Assembly (NCBI RefSeq): GCF_014287815.1
Contig: NZ_JACOOQ010000006.1
Location: forward strand, 74,930 to 138,929
Reading direction: 5' to 3'
Length of the DNA stretch: 64,000 nucleotides
DNA from: Clostridium lentum
GTDB lineage: Bacteria; Bacillota; Clostridia; Clostridiales; Clostridiaceae
The position numbers were made by a program, and so were the translations under genes. Within the stretch, counting starts at the first letter, position 1; every line of letters begins with the position of its first letter. This document shows, one piece after another, positions 9,134 to 17,781 of the stretch. The notes beneath the pieces were generated by a model. It was not told where the DNA came from, did not search any database, and saw only the letters and a list, made by a program, of their open reading frames with translations.

Positions 9134-10805
9134 TTTGACTTACCTCCTCTAAGAACTTTTGTCTTATTATTTTTTTAGAACTATTTTTTTCAAACTCTTC
9201 TTCTTTTATATATATATGCTGTATTTTTTTAAAGCTTGGCAATTTTTTATTTACCTTTTTCAAGTCTTCTTTTAAGATTGACTCTAACTCTTCTAAACTT
9301 TTACCTGAAGAAAAATCTTGATCTAAATATACATATGTGCTGATAACTTCACTACCTTTTTTATTCTTATCTATATAAACAAGTGATTCTTTAACATACG
9401 GCATCATTTCATATATATATCCTTCTAACTCTTCAGGGTGTACATTTTTACCGTTACTTAAAACAATTAAATTTTTCTTTCTTCCACAAATAACAAGATT
9501 TTTATCAGCGTCTATGCTTCCATAATCACCTGTTCTAAACCATCCATTAGTAAATGATTTTTCATTACTTTCATCATCTTTGTAATATCCTATCATTACA
9601 TTTGGACCTTTAACTAATATTTCACCAATTCCTTCTTCATTTTTATTATCAATTTTCACTTCACAACTGGAAAATATTTTTCCTACTGAAAAATGATCTC
9701 CTTTTTTATTTAAATTTACACTGATTAATGGAGTGCATTCTGTTATTCCATATCCATTGTGAATAGTTATTCCTATATCGCCAAAGAAAGTTATAAGTTC
9801 TGGCTTAAGTGCTGCCCCTCCACATACAATTGCTTTTAATTTACCACCAAAGTTAGCATGCACTTTTCTAAATAATAGCCTTCTTAAATCTATACCAGAT
9901 TTCAATAAGAAATTACTAACTTTTATACTATTTTCAAAAACCTTTTCCACATTCATTCTTTTTAATTCGACTCTTATACTTTTTTCCATAGTTTCTAAAA
10001 ATAATGGTACCATTACTTCCATTTCTGGTTTCACTAATTTTAAATTTTTAGATAAATATTTCAAACTATCATTAATAAAAATATTCATCCCCATAGCTAT
10101 TGGAGCCATCATACCACAAACATTCTCATATATATGATGAAATGGTAATACTGCCACAGTATTGTGATAAATTCCAAAAGCCTTACATGATTGTTCAATA
10201 TTCACCAATAAATTATTTTGACTTATCATTACACCTTTGTTAAATCCAGTTGTTCCAGATGTAAACATAATAACATTTAACTCATTAACATTTACAGTAG
10301 AGTTTTCATATACTGTATTACCTTCATTTATCAATTCTCTACCTTCATTTATTAAAGTTTGTACATCTTTATACTTATCTATATCACTTAAGCATGCTGC
10401 AAATTCTAACTTACTATTTTCCACCATTTCATCTATACTAGATAAAAATCCTTTTGAAAATAATAACGCTGATGCCTCACCTTTATCTACTAGTTTACTT
10501 ATTTGTTCTGAGTCTAACTCCTTATCAAGAGGCACTGCTACTCCAACTCCTGTTATAATTGCAAGATATGAAACAATCCAGCTATAACTATTTCCCCCTA
10601 CTATAGCTATATGCTTATCTTTTAACCCCATATCTATGAGTTTTGTCCCCAAAGCATAAACATCATCTCTTAACTGTCCATAAGTATAACTTACTATTTT
10701 CTTATTTTTCTTTTCTCTAATAGCAATTTTATCTTTATACTTATTACTAGAATTATTAATAATATCCCTAATGGTTTCTAGGCATTCTCCAAAGACCTCT
10801 ATCAC
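9126..10805 (-). CDS. AMP-dependent acyl/fatty-acid ligase (adenylation enzyme)
   Basis: This 559-residue member of the ANL superfamily activates a carboxylic acid as its adenylate and passes it to CoA or, as likely here, to the carrier protein. Motifs: MFTSGTTGFNKG (residues 180-191, P-loop), YGITECTPL, GWFRTGDYG, CGRKKNLIVLSNGKNVHPEELE, and a C-terminal SSKKIIRQKF carrying the catalytic lysine. Overall it resembles long-chain fatty acyl ligases more than amino-acid adenylation domains, but the substrate is not readable by eye. It overlaps the ACP gene by 8 nt. Confidence 0.9.
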   Translation of the reverse strand: MIEVFGECLETIRDIINNSSNKYKDKIAIREKKNKKIVSYTYGQLRDDVYALGTKLIDMGLKDKHIAIVGGNSYSWIVSYLAIITGVGVAVPLDKELDSEQISKLVDKGEASALLFSKGFLSSIDEMVENSKLEFAACLSDIDKYKDVQTLINEGRELINEGNTVYENSTVNVNELNVIMFTSGTTGFNKGVMISQNNLLVNIEQSCKAFGIYHNTVAVLPFHHIYENVCGMMAPIAMGMNIFINDSLKYLSKNLKLVKPEMEVMVPLFLETMEKSIRVELKRMNVEKVFENSIKVSNFLLKSGIDLRRLLFRKVHANFGGKLKAIVCGGAALKPELITFFGDIGITIHNGYGITECTPLISVNLNKKGDHFSVGKIFSSCEVKIDNKNEEGIGEILVKGPNVMIGYYKDDESNEKSFTNGWFRTGDYGSIDADKNLVICGRKKNLIVLSNGKNVHPEELEGYIYEMMPYVKESLVYIDKNKKGSEVISTYVYLDQDFSSGKSLEELESILKEDLKKVNKKLPSFKKIQHIYIKEEEFEKNSSKKIIRQKFLEEVSQIG

Positions 10806-10866
10806 TTTATTTATCCCCCTTTATACCAACCACATAATATCTTATTAAATTCTACATTAATAAAAC

Positions 10867-12198
10867 CTATGCATAAATCTCATCAATTATTTCACCAATA
10901 GTCTTATTAGAAGATTCAATTCCAATTTCTACTGCTTTAATCATCACTCTATATAGCTCATCAACTATTTCATCACTTACTACAGCAACTTTATATTGGA
11001 ACATGAAATCTAATTCACCTGAATCTAAAGTGTCCATTATTGTTAGATATAAATTCATTGATGAACTTCCATTAAAATAATTTTGTACTTTAGCTTTTAT
11101 CCTATTGTCTGTAAATATCTTTGCTGGCTGGTAAGTTATCGTAAAGTCTGTAAGAAGCCCTGATTTAATTCCTGCTTGTTTTAATACATAATCATGTGCA
11201 AGTTGATATGGAAAATCTCCATGCCTGTATAATTCAAACTGCTCTTTTGTTAGCTTTTCACATGCTTCTTTAAAAGATACTCCATATGGGCATTCTACCT
11301 TAAGTTGTAAGTTATTCACCATCATTCCTCCAGCTTTTTTTCTATCCATAGAGGATCTTCTTGCTAATACAGAATTCACCATTGACTTATCAGTATTATT
11401 TAGCTTATAAAAGTATATCTGGCTTCCTAAAATAAATAATGTTTGCTGAGATATTCTATTTTCTCTACAATATTCATTTATTTTTGCTACAATACTCTTA
11501 TCTAATGACATTACTTTCTGTTTGCCTTTATATCTTATATTATTAGGTCTATATTTTTTTCCTACATATTTAGGTTCCACTGATGCAAAAACCGCTGGGT
11601 CTTTCCATTTTTTCTTAATAAACTCATAATCTCTTTGCATCCTTTTAGAATTCATATAATCTAAATCTTTTTCAATTAGAGGTATAAATTTCGCTGGCTC
11701 TTCTGGAAGTTTCTTTCCATCTTTCATAGCTAAATAAACATTAATAACATCTTTTGCATATACTGTTAATCCCCATGCATCCATAATAACATGATTTACC
11801 TTCATATATATTCCAGTTAAATCTTCTGGACCCTTTATAATAACTACATCATATAATTCCTTATCATTATATTTAAATGCAGTACTTGTCCATTTTTCTA
11901 AAATTTCATCTATATGATCCTTTGAATAATTTGAGTAGTCTTCAATTTTTATTTCTTTAGGTTCTTCTTCTGAAACATATTGTTTTATTTGGCCTTTAAC
12001 CTTTTTAAGTCTAAGCCTTAAGGCATCCATTCGCCATATAGCTTTATAAGCTGCAGCTTTTAATAATTCACAATCAATATTCTCATGAAACCAAACTGCA
12101 GTACCAATATTAACAACGTTTTTTTCAGGTATGAATTTTAATGCAAAATACATTAGTTTTTGTGATGGAGTTAAATCATAATACTTCCTTTCAACCAA
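10867..12198 (-). CDS. Stand-alone condensation-domain acyltransferase, copy 2
   Basis: A 443-residue protein with the length and motif layout of a single condensation/PapA-type domain of the chloramphenicol-acetyltransferase-like superfamily. The active-site motif, normally HHxxxDG, reads NHVIMDAWG (residues 135-143): the catalytic second histidine (His136) and Asp140 are kept, the first histidine is Asn and the glycine is Ala-Trp-Gly. Other C-domain-like elements are RMDALRLRL near residue 56 and the RHGDFPYQ segment near 345. It is clearly a paralogue of the next gene upstream. Likely reaction: transfer of the carrier-bound acyl group to an amine or alcohol. The acceptor is unknown. Confidence 0.85.
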   Translation of the reverse strand: MVERKYYDLTPSQKLMYFALKFIPEKNVVNIGTAVWFHENIDCELLKAAAYKAIWRMDALRLRLKKVKGQIKQYVSEEEPKEIKIEDYSNYSKDHIDEILEKWTSTAFKYNDKELYDVVIIKGPEDLTGIYMKVNHVIMDAWGLTVYAKDVINVYLAMKDGKKLPEEPAKFIPLIEKDLDYMNSKRMQRDYEFIKKKWKDPAVFASVEPKYVGKKYRPNNIRYKGKQKVMSLDKSIVAKINEYCRENRISQQTLFILGSQIYFYKLNNTDKSMVNSVLARRSSMDRKKAGGMMVNNLQLKVECPYGVSFKEACEKLTKEQFELYRHGDFPYQLAHDYVLKQAGIKSGLLTDFTITYQPAKIFTDNRIKAKVQNYFNGSSSMNLYLTIMDTLDSGELDFMFQYKVAVVSDEIVDELYRVMIKAVEIGIESSNKTIGEIIDEIYA

Positions 12199-12225
12199 TA
12201 TTAAATCCTCCTCTAATACTAAAAA

Positions 12226-13551
12226 TTATATTTCACTTATTATTTCTCTTAAGGTCTTATTAGGTGAGGCTATACCTATCTCAATACTCTTAATCATCTG
12301 ATCATAAAGCTTATCTACAATTTCTTCACTGGCCATTGCTAAATTATATTCAAACATAAAATCCAAATTTCCAGTTCCTAAAACATCTATAATAGTTAGA
12401 TATACTGGAATTCCAGAACTACCATTACTGTAGTTTTGTACTCTTGCTTTAAGCATATTTTCACTTCCTACTTTAGCTGCTTGGTAAGTAAAAGATAAAT
12501 CAGTAAAGTTTCCAGACCTTATTCCTACTTTTTTTTGAAGATAATCCATAACTTGTTGATAAGGATAATCTCCATGTCTAAATAATTTAGCTTGATCTAT
12601 CATTATCTTATTACATGCATCAAGGAAAGATAAATCATGTGGACATTTAACAACTAATTCTAGAATATTAATCAACATACCTCCAGCTTTCTTGGCTGCA
12701 GCCCCACTTCTCCTTGCAAGAACATTATTTACTAAGGATTCATCAGTATTATTTAGCTTATAGAAATATAATTGACTTCCTAATAAAAATACACTTTGTG
12801 GTGAAAGTCTATTTTCTTTACAAAATGATGTTATCTTTTCTACCTTTTCTCTTTCTAAAGTTATTACTTTTAATTTAGATTTAAACCTTAAAGATGTAGC
12901 TCTATATTTTTTACCAAGATAATTTTCATCTATTGTTGCATAATTAGGTACTTTATTAAAATATTCCTTCCAAAACTCTTCATCTCTATTAAATCTTTTT
13001 GAGTTTTTGTATGCCAAATCAGCTTCAATTAATGGAATAAATGGTGCTGGTGCTTCTGGCAATTCTTTATTATCTATCATAGCTGCATATACATCCATAA
13101 CATCCTTTATAAAAACAGTTAATCCCCATGCATCCATTGCTACATGATTAACCTTTACATAAATACCAGTTAAGTTGTTTTTAGCTTTAATTATAGTAAT
13201 ATCATATAACTCTGCATTTTTATATTTAAATGATGTTCCTGTCCAACCAGTAAGCTTATCATCAATTTGCTTTTTAGATAAATTAGTAAAATCTACTATA
13301 TTTACTTTTTTAGGTTCTTCTGTGGATACATATTGCTTAATTACTCCATCTATCTTTTTTAATCTAAGCCTTAATGCATCTACCCTCCAAATTGTTTTAT
13401 ATATTGCCTGTTCTAATAAATCAACGTTAACTTCTTCTTCAATCCATAAGGCTGTTCCTATGTTTACTATATTCTTTTTTGGTGAGTATTTTAAAGCAAA
13501 ATACATGACATCCTGAGATAATGTTAAATCATAATATTTAATACTTTCCAT
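12226..13551 (-). CDS. Stand-alone condensation-domain acyltransferase, copy 1
   Basis: First gene of the operon, 441 residues, colinear with its neighbour along the full length (shared openings YYDLT..Q..MYFALK and RVDALRLRLKK, and the same shortened active-site motif NHVAMDAWG at residues 135-143). His136 and Asp140 are retained. Two adjacent diverged copies suggest either two successive acyl transfers or a heterodimer. There are no fused adenylation or carrier domains, so the assembly line is made of separate proteins. The ribosome site AGGGGG lies about 8 nt before the ATG, and a good promoter sits about 90 nt upstream. Confidence 0.85.
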   Translation of the reverse strand: MESIKYYDLTLSQDVMYFALKYSPKKNIVNIGTALWIEEEVNVDLLEQAIYKTIWRVDALRLRLKKIDGVIKQYVSTEEPKKVNIVDFTNLSKKQIDDKLTGWTGTSFKYKNAELYDITIIKAKNNLTGIYVKVNHVAMDAWGLTVFIKDVMDVYAAMIDNKELPEAPAPFIPLIEADLAYKNSKRFNRDEEFWKEYFNKVPNYATIDENYLGKKYRATSLRFKSKLKVITLEREKVEKITSFCKENRLSPQSVFLLGSQLYFYKLNNTDESLVNNVLARRSGAAAKKAGGMLINILELVVKCPHDLSFLDACNKIMIDQAKLFRHGDYPYQQVMDYLQKKVGIRSGNFTDLSFTYQAAKVGSENMLKARVQNYSNGSSGIPVYLTIIDVLGTGNLDFMFEYNLAMASEEIVDKLYDQMIKSIEIGIASPNKTLREIISEI

Positions 13552-13642
13552 AAATTAATCCCCCTAACTTTTATGTTATTTTATTTTCCTGTGGCAAGTA
13601 TTTTATAAATTAGACTAATTGTTATAAAAATAACTTGATTAT

Positions 13643-13671
13643 ATTATAAGTTATATTTCCATTTTTTTCAA
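13643..13671 (-). promoter_or_regulatory. Sigma-A promoter of the condensation/ACP/ABC operon
   Basis: Minus-strand TTGAAA (13666-13671) and a perfect TATAAT (13643-13648) are separated by exactly 17 nt. Transcription would start near 13636, giving an 85-nt leader before the first gene. Confidence 0.65.
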
Positions 13672-13737
13672 TTTTTAAAAAGTATTGTTTTCTTTATTTC
13701 ATTGGTCTTTATAAATTTTTACTTTCTCTATAAAAAT

Positions 13738-13943
13738 AGAAAAGGATTCCTCAATCATAAAAATGTCTCGAAAATTTCTCTCTTTGACTCACCCCTTCTC
13801 ATCTCCCATTTTTCCTACCTTAACACAAAAAGAGCCCCATACAAAATCATTACAATTTCATATGAGACTCTATTTTTCGAAACTTTTTTATAGTTCTTTT
13901 CGGAACTATTTTATAAAGTTCGGAACTTTTTTATAAGTAAACA
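13738..13943. repeat. Left copy of a ~206-bp direct repeat bounding the accessory island
   Basis: This non-coding segment recurs in the same orientation at 25292-25498 with about 90% identity by eye. It contains a terminator-like hairpin (AGAGCCCCATAC...with its partner before CTCTATTTTT) and three degenerate tandem copies of a TTCGGAACTNTTTTATAA unit. It lies between the 5' end of the biosynthetic operon and the 3' end of the ABC-3C ATPase gene. Confidence 0.85.
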
Positions 13944-13991
13944 TAGTAGCTAATAAATTCTTATTAGCTACAGAGATAAGGATAACTTTTA

Positions 13992-15824
13992 TTACTCTAC
14001 AGGAAAGAATCCATACCTTCCATTATTTTTATTTTTGGTAAAATGATAATAATTAATTTTATCCAATAATTCCTTTTGAGGGTCTGCATTTTCTAAAACT
14101 ATCACTTGCTGTTTTTTAAAATTTTCTGCTAAATATTTATAGAATGAACTTTTTACTACTTCACTTATCTTTTCTTCTCCACTATCTTTTTCTTTAAATG
14201 TTATAAGTGGAGAATCTATTACAACTATTTTAGGATGTGGAAGTCCACGTAAAATATTATATTTCATAATTGCTAATGATAATGCTGAGTTTATTATAGC
14301 TCTATATCCTTTTCCAAAACTAGCTTTCTTTTTACCATTAATCTCTAAATCATATGTCTTTAAATCAAATGATACCTGTGGAGACTTAAATAAATTCCAT
14401 TTATCTAATAAATTACTTATTTCTAGACACAAAGCTTTACTATTTTCATCATTTATTTTATTTAACTCTACTTTCACATTATTAATATTAACCTTTTTAC
14501 TAGATAAATCATTTTTTAATTTCTTAGCTTCTTCTAACTTATCTTCAATAAATTTAACTCTATTTATTTCTTCTCTCTTTTCTAATATTTCTGCTAATTC
14601 ACTTACTTTTAAATCTATTATAGGTTTTAACTTCAAGTTAATTTCTTCCGTTAATCTATCTACCTTTAACTTTATTTCATCTCTAATTCTTATAATTTCT
14701 ATATTATTATTTTCAATTTCTAACATTACTTCTTCAAGCTCTATAATTTTCTTATTTAATTTATTTTTTTCTGCAAATATACTATCTTCTATTTTAGAAG
14801 TATTAATATACTCTAATTCTATTTCAGATGAACATACTGGACACTTAACATCATCTAATTGATTTATATAATAATTTGCGTCATCAATAAACTCTAATCT
14901 TTTTAAATCTGATAAATAATTATTTTTTAAAAGTCTAAACTTTTTAATCACTTCATTATTGTATTGAATAGAAGTATCTTTATCTATTACTTCTTTTAAT
15001 AATGTCTGCCTTTTAGCGTCACAATCTTTTAAATTTTCTTTTTTACAATTAATATTATTTCTAATATCTTTAATTAATTCTTCTATATCATATTGACTCT
15101 TCTCATCACTAATATTATTTTTTTCTTGCAACTCCTGTATATAGTTTGTTATAAGATTATCTAAAACTTCAATTTTAGCTTCAATTTTGATATTGTTCAT
15201 CTTTTTCTCTTCATTAGATATTGTTTTACAATTATCCTCTAGTCCTGTTATAATAGTTTTAAAAGCATTTTTATACTCTGGATATTTAGAATATCCACCA
15301 TTACCGAGTATTATTGATTTTTCAGCTATTATCTTCTCTTCGCCTAACAAACTTAATCTTGCAAAATCTCTATAGGTAAAACTTCTTGTCTCTCCCTTCT
15401 TATTTTTAACTATACTTGTATATCTTGAATTACATAAATCAAGTAAAAATGAAGATATATTATTAATACTATTTTTTCTATGTTCTTCTTTAATATTTTC
15501 TGGAGTTATTGTATCTTTTAAACAGTATGAGCAATTATACTTGTACATTTTCCCATCAACCAAATCACGTCTTAATGTATAAATATTACATTCATAATCT
15601 TCTATTTCAATAAATATTGAATCATAACCTTTAGCCTCTTCAATTTGTTTAGGTGTTTTACCTCCTCCAAGCATATAATCTATTACTTGGAAAATAAATG
15701 TTTTTCCTGTATCCGAAGCTCCTGATATTACATTTAATCCAACATTAAAATCTAAAAAAGCATCTTCTTTATTAGGTCCAATCATTATTATTTTATTTAT
15801 TTTAAACCCATATAATTTATTCAT
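13992..15824 (-). CDS. ABC-three-component system ATPase (DUF3732, Rad50-like)
   Basis: A 610-residue SMC/Rad50-like ATPase. Walker A is GASDTGKTF (residues 35-43); a long coiled-coil stretch (about 190-440) is interrupted by a zinc-hook-like CPVC (about 328-331); the C-terminal part carries a signature-like FGKGYRAIINSALSLA segment and Walker B KIVVIDSPLITF. I recognise the DUF3732 family, the ATPase of ABC-3C conflict systems described computationally by Aravind and colleagues. It follows the middle component by 5 nt. Expected role: sensing of phage or plasmid DNA structures and activation of the effector encoded upstream. Confidence 0.85.
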   Translation of the reverse strand: MNKLYGFKINKIIMIGPNKEDAFLDFNVGLNVISGASDTGKTFIFQVIDYMLGGGKTPKQIEEAKGYDSIFIEIEDYECNIYTLRRDLVDGKMYKYNCSYCLKDTITPENIKEEHRKNSINNISSFLLDLCNSRYTSIVKNKKGETRSFTYRDFARLSLLGEEKIIAEKSIILGNGGYSKYPEYKNAFKTIITGLEDNCKTISNEEKKMNNIKIEAKIEVLDNLITNYIQELQEKNNISDEKSQYDIEELIKDIRNNINCKKENLKDCDAKRQTLLKEVIDKDTSIQYNNEVIKKFRLLKNNYLSDLKRLEFIDDANYYINQLDDVKCPVCSSEIELEYINTSKIEDSIFAEKNKLNKKIIELEEVMLEIENNNIEIIRIRDEIKLKVDRLTEEINLKLKPIIDLKVSELAEILEKREEINRVKFIEDKLEEAKKLKNDLSSKKVNINNVKVELNKINDENSKALCLEISNLLDKWNLFKSPQVSFDLKTYDLEINGKKKASFGKGYRAIINSALSLAIMKYNILRGLPHPKIVVIDSPLITFKEKDSGEEKISEVVKSSFYKYLAENFKKQQVIVLENADPQKELLDKINYYHFTKNKNNGRYGFFPVE

Positions 15825-15829
15825 AATTT

Positions 15830-16309
15830 CTACTTCTCCCTATCTAGATAATCACTTACACTGCTACTATTCCATAACTCTATATTATCATATAGATATC
15901 TTCTAATATCATCTGAACTATAATTCTTAAATATTTTAGTAACTACTTCTATATTCTTCTCTAATTCTAAGTAATACTCGCTATCAAAATAAGATAAAAA
16001 ATACTCACTAATAGCATTTGAAGTATATTCAATCCCTCTACAATTAAACTTAACATCTATAAGTCCCTTAGATATTAATAACTCTATTCCCTGTTTTACA
16101 ACATTAATTTTGGAATATACCTCTAAACCGTGAAAAGGATTATCTGGATGAATGCTAATTAATTCATCATTAACCAAACTGCCGTGTAAAGATAAATAAT
16201 CTACAATAATAAGCTTATCAATATCAATTTCTTTTTTATTCTTAACAATTATCATTAACAGTCTTAATGCTATCTCTACCGGTGTATTATATATATTATT
16301 CTCCTTCAT
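15830..16309 (-). CDS. ABC-three-component system middle component
   Basis: A 159-residue, helix-rich protein (MKENNIYNTPVEIALRLLMI...) with the small size and winged-helix-like pattern of the MC (middle component) proteins encoded between effector and ATPase in ABC-3C loci. The YNTPVEIALRLLMI opening is typical of one MC family. Its gene overlaps the effector gene by 14 nt and is followed 5 nt later by the ATPase gene, so the three are one transcript. The assignment rests on context and general pattern rather than on a catalytic motif. Confidence 0.75.
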   Translation of the reverse strand: MKENNIYNTPVEIALRLLMIIVKNKKEIDIDKLIIVDYLSLHGSLVNDELISIHPDNPFHGLEVYSKINVVKQGIELLISKGLIDVKFNCRGIEYTSNAISEYFLSYFDSEYYLELEKNIEVVTKIFKNYSSDDIRRYLYDNIELWNSSSVSDYLDREK

Positions 16310-17372
16310 AATTACCCACCCAACTTATTTCATAATTATTAACTAAATCGTGACAAATCCCAACTTTTTCGCTCGGTGATATTGGTCCAAAAGCCATACT
16401 TTCTATATTCATATTTCTTGCTACTTTCAATGTTTCATTAACTTTTTTAAAACAACTTGAATGCTCTTCTTCACAACAATCAATTACCCCCTTATATATT
16501 TCATTTTTTAATTCATCATAAGGCTGTGAATCTAAATATTCATCCCTTGAAACCCTTGCTAGCAATTGTGCTATATAAAAATCTTCTCTCTGTCTATTAC
16601 AGTGGTTAAAATATTTTTTATTACTTTTTAACTCATCGTAACTTTTAACATTAAAATTCAGCTCATCTGAATACACAATGAATAATTCTTTCATATAATT
16701 AAATTTTTCTTCCTCTTTACTAACTTCTTTAGGTACTTCAGGTTTTTCTCTCTTCTTTATCCCTCCACCAAATCTAAATTTATAGTATATAGTCTGAGAA
16801 TATTGTTCTATAAGCTTTATTGGAGGTATATCACATACTATACTAAAATCGAAATTTTTAACATATTCTAAAAATTTATCTTCTAAAACAACCCTTTCCT
16901 TCTTCGTAATTCGCGATTCACATTTCTCGCTCCACTGCTCTATTAATTTGTTATTTATTGACTCAGGTTTATCTATTAAATCACGTAAATCTGGTCCAAC
17001 TCCATTACTTGCAACAATATAATACTTCTTTGGAATACTATATATATTTTTATATGTATAATAGCAAAGTTTACCAAATTCTACCCAGTACTGGCTTGGA
17101 CTTAAAGGATTCTTATAATGTTTGCATTGATAAATATCTACTGTTTTATCATCATAATATGCAACAACATCTCTTCCCTTATCTCCTGCCCCTGCCATAG
17201 AGCTAACTTTATAATAATTATTATGTACATATCCATTTGCCCATTCCACTACTAAATCTTCAAAATCATCTTCACTCATAATCTTCAATCTATCTAATGG
17301 GGGAATAGGTTGTCCCATATATGGGTTATACTCAGTTGGAGCCTTACATTTTGGTAGTTCTTCTAAGACCAT
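16296..17372 (-). CDS. ABC-three-component system effector with restriction-endonuclease-like N-terminus
   Basis: A 358-residue protein. Residues 35-90 have the pattern of a Mrr-type restriction endonuclease fold: FEDLVVEWANG, then GDKGRDVVAYY with Asp68, then DIYQCKHY with Gln82 and Lys84, giving the D...QxK nuclease signature. The C-terminal 130 residues would be the ABC-3C CTD that couples effectors to the ATPase. It is first in the three-gene operon, with an AGAGGTG ribosome site. Inferred function: cleavage of DNA when the ATPase detects invasion, either as immunity or abortive infection. Confidence 0.82.
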   Translation of the reverse strand: MVLEELPKCKAPTEYNPYMGQPIPPLDRLKIMSEDDFEDLVVEWANGYVHNNYYKVSSMAGAGDKGRDVVAYYDDKTVDIYQCKHYKNPLSPSQYWVEFGKLCYYTYKNIYSIPKKYYIVASNGVGPDLRDLIDKPESINNKLIEQWSEKCESRITKKERVVLEDKFLEYVKNFDFSIVCDIPPIKLIEQYSQTIYYKFRFGGGIKKREKPEVPKEVSKEEEKFNYMKELFIVYSDELNFNVKSYDELKSNKKYFNHCNRQREDFYIAQLLARVSRDEYLDSQPYDELKNEIYKGVIDCCEEEHSSCFKKVNETLKVARNMNIESMAFGPISPSEKVGICHDLVNNYEISWVGNYEGE

Positions 17373-17633
17373 CTAAACACCTCTTTTACATAATTCTAAC
17401 AGTTAAATTATAATTTCACATCACTTATTTGTAAATATTATCTATTACAAGATATATTTCTCATAAAAAAAGCTTTATATGTAACTTGATACTACATCTA
17501 AAGCTTAAAATCTGTATCCATACTAAGTTATAATATTCAGATATTCTCTATTAAACTAACACATATACTCTTTAATATTAAATATATATCTTAATTTTTA
17601 TAAAATCTTCTAATAATTTTTTTCATTATTTAA
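17373..17633. other. AT-rich spacer upstream of the ABC-3C operon
   Basis: No reading frame. A hairpin is possible around 17468-17513 (AGCTTTATATG... / ...AAAGCTT), but otherwise I see only the operon's presumed promoter region, without a clear -35/-10 pair. Confidence 0.4.
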
Positions 17634-17703
17634 TTTAATAAAAATGCAGTTCAAGTAGATTTGGAGGGGACACTTTTAATAAAAATGCACTCCAAGTAGA
17701 TTT
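17634..17703. repeat. Two 29-bp direct repeats resembling Tn7-like transposon end sites
   Basis: 17634-17662 and 17675-17703 share 27 of 29 bases (core AATAAAAATGCANTNCAAG followed by TAGATTT) at a 41-bp spacing. Repeated sites of this size next to a tns gene are how TnsB-binding sites appear at Tn7-like ends. A third, poorer match lies near 17733-17753. The exact terminus (TGT/ACA) cannot be fixed; GGGGACA ending at 17672 is one candidate. Confidence 0.6.
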
Positions 17704-17781
17704 ATGTAGGTACTTTATATAATTTTATATTATTTTTGCAATTCCATCATATTTAAAGTGATATTTTTTTCATTTTATCTA

